Below are positions 36,768 through 46,279 of a stretch of 64,000 bases of DNA, piece after piece. How positions within the stretch are numbered: position 1 is the stretch's first letter; each line of letters begins with the position of its first letter. This DNA is from Nitrogeniibacter aestuarii. GTDB lineage: Bacteria > Pseudomonadota > Gammaproteobacteria > Burkholderiales > Rhodocyclaceae. The stretch covers positions 2,790,001-2,854,000 of the forward strand of contig NZ_CP071321.1 in the NCBI RefSeq assembly GCF_017309585.1, given 5' to 3'. Below the pieces are notes generated by a model. The model was not told where the DNA came from. It did not search any database and saw only the letters and a program-made list of their open reading frames with translations. The position numbers were made by a program, and so were the translations under genes.

Positions 36768-37745
36768 ATGTCTCAGCATTTGCCCCCAGCCGTCCTGCTC
36801 ATGGGCCCCACCGCCAGTGGCAAGACCGCGTGCGCGCTATCCCTGGCAAAGCACCTGCCGATCGAGATCATCAGCGTGGATTCGGCGCTGGTGTTTCGCG
36901 ACATGGACATCGGCACGGCAAAACCCAGCGCAGCAGAGCAAGGTGTCTGTCCCCATCACCTGATCGACATCCTCAGCCCGGAAGAGGCTTATTCGGCGGC
37001 ACGTTTCCGGGAAGATGCCCTGTCGCTCATGACGCAGATCACCGCGCGAGGGCGCATTCCTGTGCTGGCGGGCGGCACCATGCTCTACTACAAAGCCTTG
37101 CGGGAAGGCCTCTCGGAACTGCCGCAGGCCGACGAAGCCGTCCGTGCCGGGATCGACGCGCGGGCGCGCGCCCACGGGTGGCCGGCCCTGCATGCCGAGC
37201 TCGCGCAGCTGGACCCGTCCGCGGCCGCCAGCCTGAACCCCAACGACGCCCAGCGAATCCAGCGGGCGCTCGAAATCGTCTCGCTCACCGGCCGCTCCCT
37301 GGCCGAGAACTACGCGCAGCGGGAGATGAGGCCACCACCTTTTCGCTTTATCGGCGTCGCGCTCGACGCGGCCGATCGCAGTGTGCTGCATGCCCGCATC
37401 GCTCAGCGTTTCGACGCCATGCTCGACGCCGGCTTCGTGGACGAACTGCGCCGCTTGCGAGAACGCTACGTGCTGGATGTCACCATGCCCAGCATGCGCA
37501 GTGTGGGTTATCGACAGGCCTGGGCGTATCTCGACGGCGAAGTGGATGCCGCGACGTTTCGCGAGATGGGCATCGCCGCCACCCGGCAGTTGGCCAAGCG
37601 ACAAATCACCTGGCAGCGCAAGTTTCTGAGTCAATGGCCAGATCTCACGCCTGTGGACTGCCTCGACCCGGACCTTCCGGGCACGGTCAGCGATACCGTT
37701 CGACGTCAGTTGGACGATCCGCTCCCGCCTGCGCTGGATTCGTAG
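36768..37745 (+). CDS. miaA: tRNA dimethylallyltransferase MiaA
   Basis: 325 aa. P-loop LMGPTASGKTACA, the substrate-binding DSALVFRDMDIGTAKPS, AGGTMLYYKAL and RQLAKRQITWQRKF. Adds the dimethylallyl group to A37 of tRNAs reading UNN codons. The usual downstream gene hfq is absent; the 3' end instead overlaps the convergent solute-binding fusion by 40 bases. Confidence 0.95.
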   Translation: MSQHLPPAVLLMGPTASGKTACALSLAKHLPIEIISVDSALVFRDMDIGTAKPSAAEQGVCPHHLIDILSPEEAYSAARFREDALSLMTQITARGRIPVLAGGTMLYYKALREGLSELPQADEAVRAGIDARARAHGWPALHAELAQLDPSAAASLNPNDAQRIQRALEIVSLTGRSLAENYAQREMRPPPFRFIGVALDAADRSVLHARIAQRFDAMLDAGFVDELRRLRERYVLDVTMPSMRSVGYRQAWAYLDGEVDAATFREMGIAATRQLAKRQITWQRKFLSQWPDLTPVDCLDPDLPGTVSDTVRRQLDDPLPPALDS

Positions 37746-39796
37746 TAACCGGCCCGGCGCATGATGAACTCCACCTCGCGCTGAGACTCGTTCACCACCC
37801 GGTCCACCGACCAGCCCAGTTCGAACATGTTGCCGACGTTGACACCCACCGCGTGGCCGATCGCGGTGAACTCGGGGATATTCACCCACTGGATGCCGAT
37901 ATACGGCTTGGGCTCCAGGGTTGAATCGATCTGGTCGGCCGCTTCGATCGCACTGAGCACAAAGCCCGCAAACGGCGCGGCTGCCTGATAGGCCGGATTC
38001 GCGTAGGTGGACCGACGGGTGCCGGGCGGCACCGCGACCCAGCCCCGGGCCTTGGCCACCCGGGCAATGTAGTCGCGCGACGTGGCCCATTTGATGAAGG
38101 TCTGGGCGGCTTTGCCACGCGCCGAACTGCTGGGCACCGCCAGTGCCCAGGTCCATAGCCAGTGGGAGCCCTTTGCGGTTCGGGCCGTCGGCGCCGCTGC
38201 AAAGCCCAGCTTGTCGGCCACGCTCGAGGTGCCCGGGTTGTAGAGTTTGCCCGCAGCAACCGTGGCATCGACCCACATGGCGCAGTGCCCATTGGCAAAT
38301 AGCTCAAGCGACTCGTTGAATCCGTTCTCGGTCACACGGGGCGGGCCAAACTGCCCGATGAGCGTGCGGTAGCGTTGCAGCGCCTCACGCCAGGCGGGTG
38401 AATCGAGATCGGGTCGCCATTGCATATCGAACCAGCGCCCGCCGTAGGCATTGACCATGGTCGACACAATCCCCATGTTCTCGCCCCAACCCGGCTTGCC
38501 GCGCAAGCAGATGCCGTAGACGTCATCCGCGGGCGCATGAAGTTTCCCGGCAAAACCAAGAACATCATCCCAGGTGGGCTGGCCCGGCATCTGCAGCCCC
38601 TTGGCTTCGAACAGATCCTTGCGGTAATAGAGCATCGAACTCTCGGCGTAGAACGGCAGTGCGTAGAGCTCGCCGTTGAAGGACAGCGCCTCGCGCACAC
38701 TGGGCAGCAGGTCGTCCAGACCGTAGGCTTTGCTCACCCGGACCGGCTGCAAAAAGCCCTTCTGAGCCCAGATGGGCGCCTCGTAGGCGCCAATGGTCAT
38801 CACATCCACGTAGCCTTCGCCAATCGCCAACTCACTGAGCAGCCGACGGCGCAGTGTGTTCTCCTCGAGCACGCGCCAGTTGAGCCGGATGCCCGGATGT
38901 TCAGCCTCGAAATCAGCGCTCAAGCTCTTCATGACCAGCATGTCTTCATTGTCGACGGTCGCAATGTTGAGCGTGACTGTCCCCGCCGTTTGCGGCACCG
39001 GGGTCGCCAGTCCGTGGTCCTGTTGCAAGGCGAGCAACCCGCCCGTCTCCCGAAGGCGGGCCAAGCCCTGATTGAAGGCGTCGAGCATGGCCTGCCCTTG
39101 AGCCCGCCCCCGGGGAATACCGAGGCGAAATTCGCTGCGAGAGACCATCACCGGCAGGAATTCGAGCTTGCCGATCAGGTGTGGCCGACGCTCGACCATC
39201 ACCGCAGCTGCGGCGAACTTGTCGATCAGGGCAAAATCGATTCGGCGTGCCACCAGCTTGTCGATGTTCTGCTGGTTATCGACCGCAAATTGCAGTCGCC
39301 CCACACCCGCGCGCTCGAGCACGGCGGCCGTCCCCGCCCCCCGTACCACGCCAATGCGAAAACTCTCGAGTCGCTCCAGCAACTGCCCCACGTCACCCGC
39401 CTCGGCCAATCGTGGATCGAGCGCTTCGCTCTTGAGCTTGAGCAAGCCGATATCACCCGCCGGAAAGGTGTCGCTGAAGATGAAGTCGTGGTCGTCGACC
39501 GAGTCGTCAATGACCAGCACACCATCCTCGACACCCCGAATTGCCTGCAGACGGGCGCGCGCCGGCGGGAAGAAATCGATCTTGGCCTGATAGCCGCCCA
39601 GGCGAAACGCCTCGACCACCACTTCGTGCGCATACCCGTCACGACGAAGAGCACTGCCGATATACGGGCTGTACTCGACGGCAGCGATCCGCACCACCTT
39701 TTCCGTCGCCCAGGCGGAGCCCGCGGTGTTCAGGGCAACAACCATCATGAGGCACCGGGTCACCCGGGCAAACGAGCGCATCAATCGAGACTGCAT
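37706..39796 (-). CDS. Tandem fusion of two periplasmic solute-binding domains
   Basis: About 696 aa from the ATG at 39796 (MQSRLMRSF), with signal peptide ending TAGSAWA. The first half (about 30-275) resembles family 3 amino-acid-binding proteins: VRIAAVEYSPYIG, IDFFPPARARLQ, FRLGIPRGR. The second half (about 285-690) resembles family 1 sugar-binding proteins: LNIATVDNEDMLVMKSLSADFEAEHPGI, YALPFYAESSMLYYRKDLFE, AMWVDATVAAG, VRQVNIPEF-like WVNIPEF. No ABC permease or ATPase is nearby. Possibly a sensory binding protein for the MCP encoded divergently at 40070 (inference). Confidence 0.78.
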   Translation of the reverse strand: MQSRLMRSFARVTRCLMMVVALNTAGSAWATEKVVRIAAVEYSPYIGSALRRDGYAHEVVVEAFRLGGYQAKIDFFPPARARLQAIRGVEDGVLVIDDSVDDHDFIFSDTFPAGDIGLLKLKSEALDPRLAEAGDVGQLLERLESFRIGVVRGAGTAAVLERAGVGRLQFAVDNQQNIDKLVARRIDFALIDKFAAAAVMVERRPHLIGKLEFLPVMVSRSEFRLGIPRGRAQGQAMLDAFNQGLARLRETGGLLALQQDHGLATPVPQTAGTVTLNIATVDNEDMLVMKSLSADFEAEHPGIRLNWRVLEENTLRRRLLSELAIGEGYVDVMTIGAYEAPIWAQKGFLQPVRVSKAYGLDDLLPSVREALSFNGELYALPFYAESSMLYYRKDLFEAKGLQMPGQPTWDDVLGFAGKLHAPADDVYGICLRGKPGWGENMGIVSTMVNAYGGRWFDMQWRPDLDSPAWREALQRYRTLIGQFGPPRVTENGFNESLELFANGHCAMWVDATVAAGKLYNPGTSSVADKLGFAAAPTARTAKGSHWLWTWALAVPSSSARGKAAQTFIKWATSRDYIARVAKARGWVAVPPGTRRSTYANPAYQAAAPFAGFVLSAIEAADQIDSTLEPKPYIGIQWVNIPEFTAIGHAVGVNVGNMFELGWSVDRVVNESQREVEFIMRRAGYYESSAGGSGSSN

Positions 39797-40069
39797 GTCG
39801 GCCACCCCGTCAGGGCCGCACCGGTGCGTGGCACGGTCGGCTCCATCTGAACGAATGAACAATCAAGGTCATTCATTCACAACGGCCACAATCACCCCGG
39901 CTTGAACGCGCTGAAAGCCCGGGCCACCATGACTGCCAAAGGATTTCATACGAATAAACGATTCCCGTTCAAGACTCGTCGTCATACACCCGTTAGTACC
40001 TGCATAAGTCAATCCGGATGCCCGCCTCGGGCATACCGGAGAACCTCAGCTCGCCCTCGGGAGAAACAA

Positions 40070-41740
40070 GTGACGTCGACCGTCCGTACAGAAGACCTCA
40101 ACACGCGCGTGGACGCGCCCATCAAGCCCCCCGGCCTCATTGACCTGAGCCAGAGCGCCCGCCTGCGCACCTCGATGTTCGGCATGGCGGTGCTGTTCTT
40201 TGCCGTGCTCGGCAGCCTCGCCATCTTCGATATCGTCAGCGGCACCGCCATTGCCGTGGTCGCCTGCACCTTCGGCGCCGGCATCGCCTTGGCCGACGCC
40301 GTCCAGATCCGCAAGATGGATTCGACCATCGACCAGATGGCCACCGCGTTGCAGAACAATGAAGAGATGAACGATCTGTCCAGCGAGTTCGTGCTGCCGG
40401 AACAGGCCCCGATGCGCCATATCGCCACCCTCATGGCGCAGCGCGACCGCAAGGTTCGCGACCTGGTGGTGCGCGTTCGGCGCGGCACCATCGGCATGAG
40501 CTGTGAGACGGCCCGGCTCAAGGCCTTCCTGCGGGAGTCCAGCGCCCTGGCAGACCACCAGCGCAAGCTGGCCCAGGGTGTCTCGCAAGCCAGTGAAGAC
40601 GCTCGCGGCGCGGCCGAGATGGCACTCAATACGGCGGACGAATTACAGGAGGCAACCCGCCGCAACATCGACGCCGCCAAGGCCTCGCAAAACGAACTGC
40701 GCGAGGCCAGCGCGGGGGTTGGCCGTGTCGAAGAACACCTGACCGCCTTCGATGGCAAGGTGGGCGAGCTGGAGAAAAACTCCGGCGAGATCAGCGAAGT
40801 GGTGCGCATCATCAGCGAGATCTCCGATCAGACCAACCTGCTGGCCCTCAACGCCGCCATCGAAGCCCAGCGTGCGGGCGAAGCCGGCCGCAGTTTCGCC
40901 GTGGTGGCCGACGAAGTGCGCGAACTGGCCGAACGGGTCAAGCACGCCACCGACCAGATTTCCGAACGCATCGGCAGCATGAGTCAGCTCGTGGGGTCCA
41001 CCCGCGAAGAGAGTTCCGTCATTCTCGGCCACACCCATCACATGGCCGAGGCCGTTCGCCGTGCCACCGATCGTTTCGACCACATGGTGGGCGACTTCGA
41101 ATCCATGAGCGGCCAGCTGCTCGAATCGGCCAATGCCATTCGCAGCCTGGGCGAAGCGAACCGCCAGATCGATCACCAGGCCGGTCGCATCACCGACAGC
41201 TGCGACCAGGTCAGCGACTCGATGCTCAAGGCCGAACACAACATCAATCGCGTGACCCAGGCCGGCGAGAACATCCAGGCCATGACGGCAGGCTTTCATA
41301 TCGGTGCCGACGGCCTGGAAAGCATGCTGGCCGCCCTGCGCGACGCCCGCACCCGGATTGAAGCGCAACTCGCTGACGGCATCTCCGCCTGGCGAGAGCA
41401 CATGGACAGCCGCAACGAGGGCGCTTCCGTGCTGGCCCAGGGCGCCTGCCTGCAGGCCGTCCAGAGCGCGGTGGAATCCATTCAGCGCGACATCAAGGGG
41501 CTCACCTATGCCGCGGTCTCCGCCGCCAACGGCAACACCGTGGCCGGCAGGATCAGCAACGACCGGGCCTTGCCTGAGGTGACCCAGCGCGCACTGAGCA
41601 GCGACCGCGACATGCTGCTGCAGACCTATCTGGACGATGACGACGGTGCCGCCTGCGACATCTCGATGCCGCTGATGGCAGGTGGTCGCAACGTGGGCGC
41701 CATTCGCATCGGGCTCTCGCCCCGTCATCTCACGCGCTGA
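40070..41740 (+). CDS. Methyl-accepting chemotaxis protein with reduced C-terminal module
   Basis: 556 aa. I choose the GTG at 40070 because GGGAGA lies 6 bases upstream; an ATG-start extension of the frame has no site. Two hydrophobic helices (about 30-50 and 55-72) with almost no loop, then the signalling hairpin (QTNLLALNAAIEAQRAGEAG, VVADEVRELAERVK). The usual EAARAGE is EAQRAGE. The C-terminal 60 residues end ACDISMPLMAGGRNVGAIRIGL, a clear counterpart of the end of the sensor module of the MCP at 5328-7007, but the PTHN/NRTKRIF core is missing. Confidence 0.86.
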   Translation: MTSTVRTEDLNTRVDAPIKPPGLIDLSQSARLRTSMFGMAVLFFAVLGSLAIFDIVSGTAIAVVACTFGAGIALADAVQIRKMDSTIDQMATALQNNEEMNDLSSEFVLPEQAPMRHIATLMAQRDRKVRDLVVRVRRGTIGMSCETARLKAFLRESSALADHQRKLAQGVSQASEDARGAAEMALNTADELQEATRRNIDAAKASQNELREASAGVGRVEEHLTAFDGKVGELEKNSGEISEVVRIISEISDQTNLLALNAAIEAQRAGEAGRSFAVVADEVRELAERVKHATDQISERIGSMSQLVGSTREESSVILGHTHHMAEAVRRATDRFDHMVGDFESMSGQLLESANAIRSLGEANRQIDHQAGRITDSCDQVSDSMLKAEHNINRVTQAGENIQAMTAGFHIGADGLESMLAALRDARTRIEAQLADGISAWREHMDSRNEGASVLAQGACLQAVQSAVESIQRDIKGLTYAAVSAANGNTVAGRISNDRALPEVTQRALSSDRDMLLQTYLDDDDGAACDISMPLMAGGRNVGAIRIGLSPRHLTR

Positions 41741-41777
41741 AAAAACGGCATCGGCCGCGGACCGCGCGGCCCGATGC
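41740..41777 (-). terminator. Hairpin with U-tract on the minus strand after the MCP gene
   Basis: gcatcgg...ccgatgc with GC-rich inner pairing forms a long stem. Read on the minus strand it is followed by TTTTTT; on the plus strand there is no T-run. It overlaps the MCP stop. It could end plus-strand transcription weakly and block antisense transcription into the MCP gene. Confidence 0.55.
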
Positions 41778-41875
41778 GGGTACTACCCTGTCAAAGATCA
41801 CGCGCACTGCATTATTCCCCTGGCAGTGCGCGCTGATGGTTTTACAATACCCCCTTTCTTTGACGGGACTCGAAC

Positions 41876-42346
41876 ATGGCCATCCGTGGCGTTTTCCATG
41901 CCGTGCCGCGCAGCGCATTCGGCGCCACAATCCGTACCACCGATGACATCGCCCGCTTTCTGGCAGGCACGCACCCCGTCCGCAGCCCTGCACAACTGGA
42001 CGTGGCCGACGCCTGGGCATGCCTGGGCGCACTGTGCGCGCACTTCGAGTTGCCACGGGTCATGGGCATCGAACCCCTGGCAATCCCCGACCAGCTCAGT
42101 ACGCTGTACATCCCGGCCTATCGGGTTCCCGGCATTGCCAGCGCGCTTGAGCAGATCGGCCCCGGGCAGCTCGCCGCCGGCATGGCGGCACTGAGCGCGG
42201 CGCCACCTGCCGACGGTGCAGCCTGGGCACGCGACCAACGCGGTCTCGCCCTCATGTTCCTGCAGCTCAAGAAGCTGTACCGGGCCTGCGCCGACAACGG
42301 CTACGACCTCATCTTCGTCAAATCCAAGGGCGCGCCGGGTCACTGA
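41876..42346 (+). CDS. DUF1877-like protein
   Basis: 156 aa, no signal peptide. The layout resembles E. coli YfbM (DUF1877): a short first strand, a central DVADAWACLGALCAHF, and a final helix-strand LKKLYRACADNGYDLIFVKS. The function of the family is unknown. The match is by overall pattern, so the family assignment is tentative. The ORF itself is supported by codon use and isolation between two clear genes. Confidence 0.6.
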   Translation: MAIRGVFHAVPRSAFGATIRTTDDIARFLAGTHPVRSPAQLDVADAWACLGALCAHFELPRVMGIEPLAIPDQLSTLYIPAYRVPGIASALEQIGPGQLAAGMAALSAAPPADGAAWARDQRGLALMFLQLKKLYRACADNGYDLIFVKSKGAPGH

Positions 42347-42502
42347 ACGCACGGCCCGGCGATCAAGCTGCGCCCCATTGACGCATCGCAAGGTCTACCA
42401 GCCCATTCGCGCGACAATACAGACGTTGATTCACTGACCGCGCCCCATTGCCGGGGACGGACGTGGTCACCCCTGCCCACCCCGGCGCGATGGAGGTGTC
42501 TC

Positions 42503-43090
42503 ATGAATCAGCGCGCAATCCGTCTATCCCTTCTGGCGCTCACGCTTGCAGGCAGCCTGGGCCTGAGTGCCACAGCACTCGGTCAGGGCGGCCCCGGGCC
42601 AGCCCCCTTCAGCGCTTTCGACACCAACGGCGACGGCAAGATCAGCGCCGAAGAGTTTGCCCGGCATCGGGCCGAACGCATGAGCGCCCGAGCCGAAGAA
42701 GGCCGCCCGATGAAAAACGCCGGTCAGGGCCCGAGCTTCGAGTCCATGGACACCAATCGAGACGGCGTACTCACACCGGACGAAATGCGGCCCATGCGCC
42801 CGCCGCGTGCGGGCATGTCGGGCGGCACGGCTCAGCCGCCCATGGGGTCACGACCTCAGCCCCCGCGTTTTGCGGACGTGGACACCAACGGCGACGGCAA
42901 GATCGACGCCGACGAACTCAATGCCATGCGCGCCGGACGCCTGACCGAACGCGCCGCGGAAGGCCGCCCGATGCAGAACGCCGGCAACATGGAGTCCTTC
43001 GAGCAGATGGACCTCAACGGTGACGGGGGCATCAGCGCCCAGGAGTTTGGCGCCCATGTCGAGCGCGACCGGGCGCGCATGCGGCGTTAG
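42503..43090 (+). CDS. Periplasmic EF-hand protein with internal duplication
   Basis: 195 aa with a signal peptide (LALTLAGSLGLSATALG). Four EF-hand loops: DTNGDGKISAEE, DTNRDGVLTPDE, DTNGDGKIDADE and DLNGDGGISAQE. The protein is a duplication of a two-hand unit; the linker in each unit contains a near-identical AxEGRPMxNAG segment. It probably binds calcium in the periplasm. Tail-to-tail 4-base overlap with the TauE gene. Confidence 0.88.
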   Translation: MNQRAIRLSLLALTLAGSLGLSATALGQGGPGPAPFSAFDTNGDGKISAEEFARHRAERMSARAEEGRPMKNAGQGPSFESMDTNRDGVLTPDEMRPMRPPRAGMSGGTAQPPMGSRPQPPRFADVDTNGDGKIDADELNAMRAGRLTERAAEGRPMQNAGNMESFEQMDLNGDGGISAQEFGAHVERDRARMRR

Positions 43091-43842
43091 GCCGCCAGGG
43101 CCTGCCATATCAGGCGCGCTGCCAGGGCACTGAGGACGAGGTTGAAGAGCAGCCCGAAATGATGGTCTTTCATGCGCTTGAGCACATTCAGGCCGACCCA
43201 GGTGCCCAGGGCGCCACTGGCGATCATGGCGATCCACAGGCCCGCCCAGGGCATCAGATCGAACCCCGCGTGCGAGAACACCGAAATTTTCAGTACGTTC
43301 TGCATGCACATGGCCATCGCAAAGGTGGCCACGGTGCGGAAACGGTCGGCGTGAATCTGCTTGATGAAGGCCGCCACCAGCGGGCCGGTGGCACCGGCAA
43401 ACAGCGTGGCGAAGGTGGTCAGGCCACCGGCAATGGCGACGCCTGCGGGCCCGAGCACCAGCCGGGGTAGCTTGGGGCCCCAGCACAGATAGAGAATGAA
43501 GCCGGCGATGCACAGATACAGCACCGCCGGCGGCAGGCGCACCAGCACCAGCGCCCCGAGCACCGCGCCCACCACCGCCCCCGGAATGAAGGCGGCCATG
43601 GTTCTCCAGTCGATATGGCGCCAGGCCATGAGCGCACGCCCGCCATTCGAGCCCAGCTGAACGACGCCATGCAGGGGAATGATCACCGCCGGGGGCAGTA
43701 CCTGAGCCATGACCGCCAGCAGCATCACCCCGCCCCCGGCCCCCAGGCTGGCCGTCAACAGCGAGGTAAAGGCGGCGACGCCCACCAGTAGCAGATAGAT
43801 CGCGGGCGGGATGTCACCAGGCAGGAGCAGCCATTCAGGCAT
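43087..43842 (-). CDS. TauE/SafE family permease
   Basis: 251 aa with eight or so hydrophobic helices. ASLGAGGGVMLLAVMAQVLPPAVIIPLHGVVQLGSNGGR is the typical first repeat of TauE/SafE sulfite or organo-anion exporters (start near residue 29). Substrate unknown. The start at 43842 is chosen from MPEWLLLPGD before the first helix; the frame is open upstream. Confidence 0.85.
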   Translation of the reverse strand: MPEWLLLPGDIPPAIYLLLVGVAAFTSLLTASLGAGGGVMLLAVMAQVLPPAVIIPLHGVVQLGSNGGRALMAWRHIDWRTMAAFIPGAVVGAVLGALVLVRLPPAVLYLCIAGFILYLCWGPKLPRLVLGPAGVAIAGGLTTFATLFAGATGPLVAAFIKQIHADRFRTVATFAMAMCMQNVLKISVFSHAGFDLMPWAGLWIAMIASGALGTWVGLNVLKRMKDHHFGLLFNLVLSALAARLIWQALAA

Positions 43843-44014
43843 TGGGGAATTCCAGATGAGAATGCGGGTCAACCCGCGGACAGGAGCCCACCGGGCTCGT
43901 TGTGCAAAGGATACATCTGCTCGCAAAACGCGCCCGCAGTGACAGCGACTCGTCGTATGATGCGCTGCGCAAAGGCGCCCAGCCACGGACCCAATTTCTC
44001 GAGTCTTCACTCCA

Positions 44015-45586
44015 ATGGATCGACGCGATTTTCTGAAAGCTTCCGCCACCGCCCTGGCCGCCATCGGCCTGCCGGCCATCTCTCCCCTCACCCACGCCGC
44101 CGAACTGGTCAAGGTGGGCGCTGCCCAGGCCTTCGACTACGCCTGGCTCAAGGGCAAGGCCCGTACGCTGGCGGCCGCGCCCTACGAGGCACCGGCGCAG
44201 ATCACCCAGCCGGAGCTCAAGGCGCTCACCTTCGACACCTTCCAGGCGCTGCGCTTCAAGCCGGAGCATGGCCTGTGGGCCGGTGAAAACCGCGGGCTGG
44301 AGGTGCGCTTCTTCCACCCGGGCTATATCTTCCCCACCCCGGTGCACATGTACGAAGTGGTTGACGGCGAAGCCCGGCAGCTGGCCTACGACCCGGACAT
44401 GTTCGAATACAAGGGCACCGGCGTGAATGGCCGCAAGCTGCCCAAGGATCTGGGCTTTGCGGGCTTCAAGCTCATCAACCACACCGACCCCACCCGCGAC
44501 ATCGCCGCCTTTCTGGGCGCGAGCTACTTCCGTGCCGTGGGCGGCGAGATGCAGTTCGGCCTCTCGGCGCGCGGGCTGGCCATCGACACCGGCATGCCCA
44601 AGCCCGAAGAGTTTCCGGTCTTTACCGCCTTCTGGTTCGAGCGCCCGCCCACGAACTCGGAACACATGACGGTCTATGCCCTGCTCGAGTCACCCAGTGT
44701 GGCCGGCGCCTATCGCTTCATCATCGAGCCGGGCAGCACCATGGTCATGGATGTGGATGCCGCCATCTACCCCCGCACTGGCGTCGAGCGTCTGGGCGTC
44801 GCCCCGCTCACCAGCATGTACCAGACCGGCGAGAACGATAAGCGCATGGCCAACGACTGGCGGCCGGAGATACACGACTCCGACGGCCTGGCCATGTGGA
44901 CCGGCAGCGGCGAATGGATCTGGCGCCCACTCACCAACCCGGAGAACCTGCGCTTCAACGCCTATGGCGATGAGAATCCGCGCGGCTTCGGTCTCATGCA
45001 GCGCGACCGCAACTTCGACCACTACCAGGACGACGGCGTCTTCTACGAACGCCGCCCCAGCCTGTGGGTGGAACCGAAGGCGGCCTGGGGCAAGGGCTCG
45101 GTCCAGTTGGTCGAGATTCCCACCGTGGACGAGACCTTCGACAACATCGTGGCCTTCTGGCATCCGGAACAGCCGGTCGAAGCCGGCCAGGAACTGCTCT
45201 TCGGCTACAAGCTGTACTGGGGCACGCAAATGCCTGCCGATACCCGCAAGGCCAAGGTGGTCGCCACCCGCACCGGCATTGGCGGCGTGGTCGGCCAGCC
45301 GCGCACCTACTTTTCATGGCGTTTTGCCATCGACTTCGCCGGCGGCCAGTTCCCCATGCTCGGCGGCGACATCAAGCCCGAACTGGAACTGAGCACCTCC
45401 GCCGGCAAGGTGGAACTCACCTCGGTACGCCCCTTGCACGCCATCAATGGCTATCGGGCCATGTTCGATCTCGTCCCGCCCGAGGGCGACAACACCCCCA
45501 TCAACCTGCGCCTGTTCCTCAAGGCGGACGGTCATGCGCTGAGTGAGACCTGGATTTACCAGTACTCACCGCCCAACAACCGCTGA
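44015..45586 (+). CDS. opgD: Periplasmic glucan biosynthesis protein OpgD (MdoD)
   Basis: 523 aa MdoG-family protein acting on osmoregulated periplasmic glucans. It starts MDRRDFLKASATALAA, a twin-arginine signal, which distinguishes OpgD from the Sec-exported OpgG. The body shows the family features FDTFQALRFKPE, RFFHPGYIFPTPV, GASYFRAVG and DENPRGFGLMQRDRNFDHYQDD. The glucosyltransferase opgH is not in the window. Followed by a hairpin. Confidence 0.92.
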   Translation: MDRRDFLKASATALAAIGLPAISPLTHAAELVKVGAAQAFDYAWLKGKARTLAAAPYEAPAQITQPELKALTFDTFQALRFKPEHGLWAGENRGLEVRFFHPGYIFPTPVHMYEVVDGEARQLAYDPDMFEYKGTGVNGRKLPKDLGFAGFKLINHTDPTRDIAAFLGASYFRAVGGEMQFGLSARGLAIDTGMPKPEEFPVFTAFWFERPPTNSEHMTVYALLESPSVAGAYRFIIEPGSTMVMDVDAAIYPRTGVERLGVAPLTSMYQTGENDKRMANDWRPEIHDSDGLAMWTGSGEWIWRPLTNPENLRFNAYGDENPRGFGLMQRDRNFDHYQDDGVFYERRPSLWVEPKAAWGKGSVQLVEIPTVDETFDNIVAFWHPEQPVEAGQELLFGYKLYWGTQMPADTRKAKVVATRTGIGGVVGQPRTYFSWRFAIDFAGGQFPMLGGDIKPELELSTSAGKVELTSVRPLHAINGYRAMFDLVPPEGDNTPINLRLFLKADGHALSETWIYQYSPPNNR

Positions 45587-45594
45587 GTGCGCCA

Positions 45595-45632
45595 CGGCCC
45601 GAACACCCCTGCAGCCAGGGGCGTTCGGGCCG
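45595..45632 (+). terminator. Long GC hairpin after opgD
   Basis: cggcccgaac and gttcgggccg, with an inner cccctg/cagggg, make a 16-bp stem 8 bases after the opgD stop. Only a short T-poor tail (cttgattt) follows, so termination may be partial. Confidence 0.6.
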
Positions 45633-45685
45633 CTTGATTTCTGGTTCGGTCTGGCTCCTCCGGGGCGCGCTGAAACCTGCCCCTG

Positions 45686-46099
45686 TCACAGCCCCTGGTG
45701 GCGCTGCATGATGGCCAACACGGACTGGAGCCGCTGTGCCAGGCTCTCATCGTGATTTGACAGCGCACCGTCGATCCCGAGTCGAGCCTTTTCCATGAAG
45801 TCGTAGCGGACCGTATCGGTGGCGATATCGACCGGCTTTCCCGATGCCACTGCGATTCTCATGGTCATGCCCATGAACGGCGCACCTTCTTCAACGCTCA
45901 TGCGCCCGCCCCGAATCTCTTCATTGACCCAATCGAGCATTTCCCGACGCGTCATCCGGGTAAAGTCCGCCGGGCCATTGGCATGCTCTGTTGCCGTTGC
46001 CAGGGCCGAGGCAAATGTCGGTGCACCGTCGGCACGATGTCTCGACGAGGCTTGGGGACGACTGGCATTCAAACGAACACTTTCCTCGGTGATTTTCAC
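45686..46099 (-). CDS. Hypothetical protein
   Basis: 137 aa, soluble, no signal peptide. The centre (MTRREMLDWVNEEIRGGRMSVEE, start near residue 48, then FMGMTMRI) is conserved-looking, and the N-terminal 35 residues are Ser/Ala/Arg-rich and probably disordered, as in secreted or flagellum-associated small proteins. I do not recognise the family. Monocistronic. Confidence 0.6.
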   Translation of the reverse strand: MKITEESVRLNASRPQASSRHRADGAPTFASALATATEHANGPADFTRMTRREMLDWVNEEIRGGRMSVEEGAPFMGMTMRIAVASGKPVDIATDTVRYDFMEKARLGIDGALSNHDESLAQRLQSVLAIMQRHQGL

Positions 46100-46279
46100 G
46101 ATTCTCTCCCTCAGAACGGGGCGCTGTTGCCGCTCAATGAACCGGCATCAAACGGCCGCCGTTGCAAATACGATTGAAACCGGTGCCTTCAGGCACATGG
46201 AATACATCCATTAAGGTTAGCCCAATCTGCCATGAACGCCAGATCAGCCAGCCCTGCGCACTGCTGGCGACACACTCGC

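Noticed and set aside
36837..39850. Several 300-480-codon frames antisense to miaA and the solute-binding fusion
   Set aside because: No domain similarity; composition of reverse-frame shadows.
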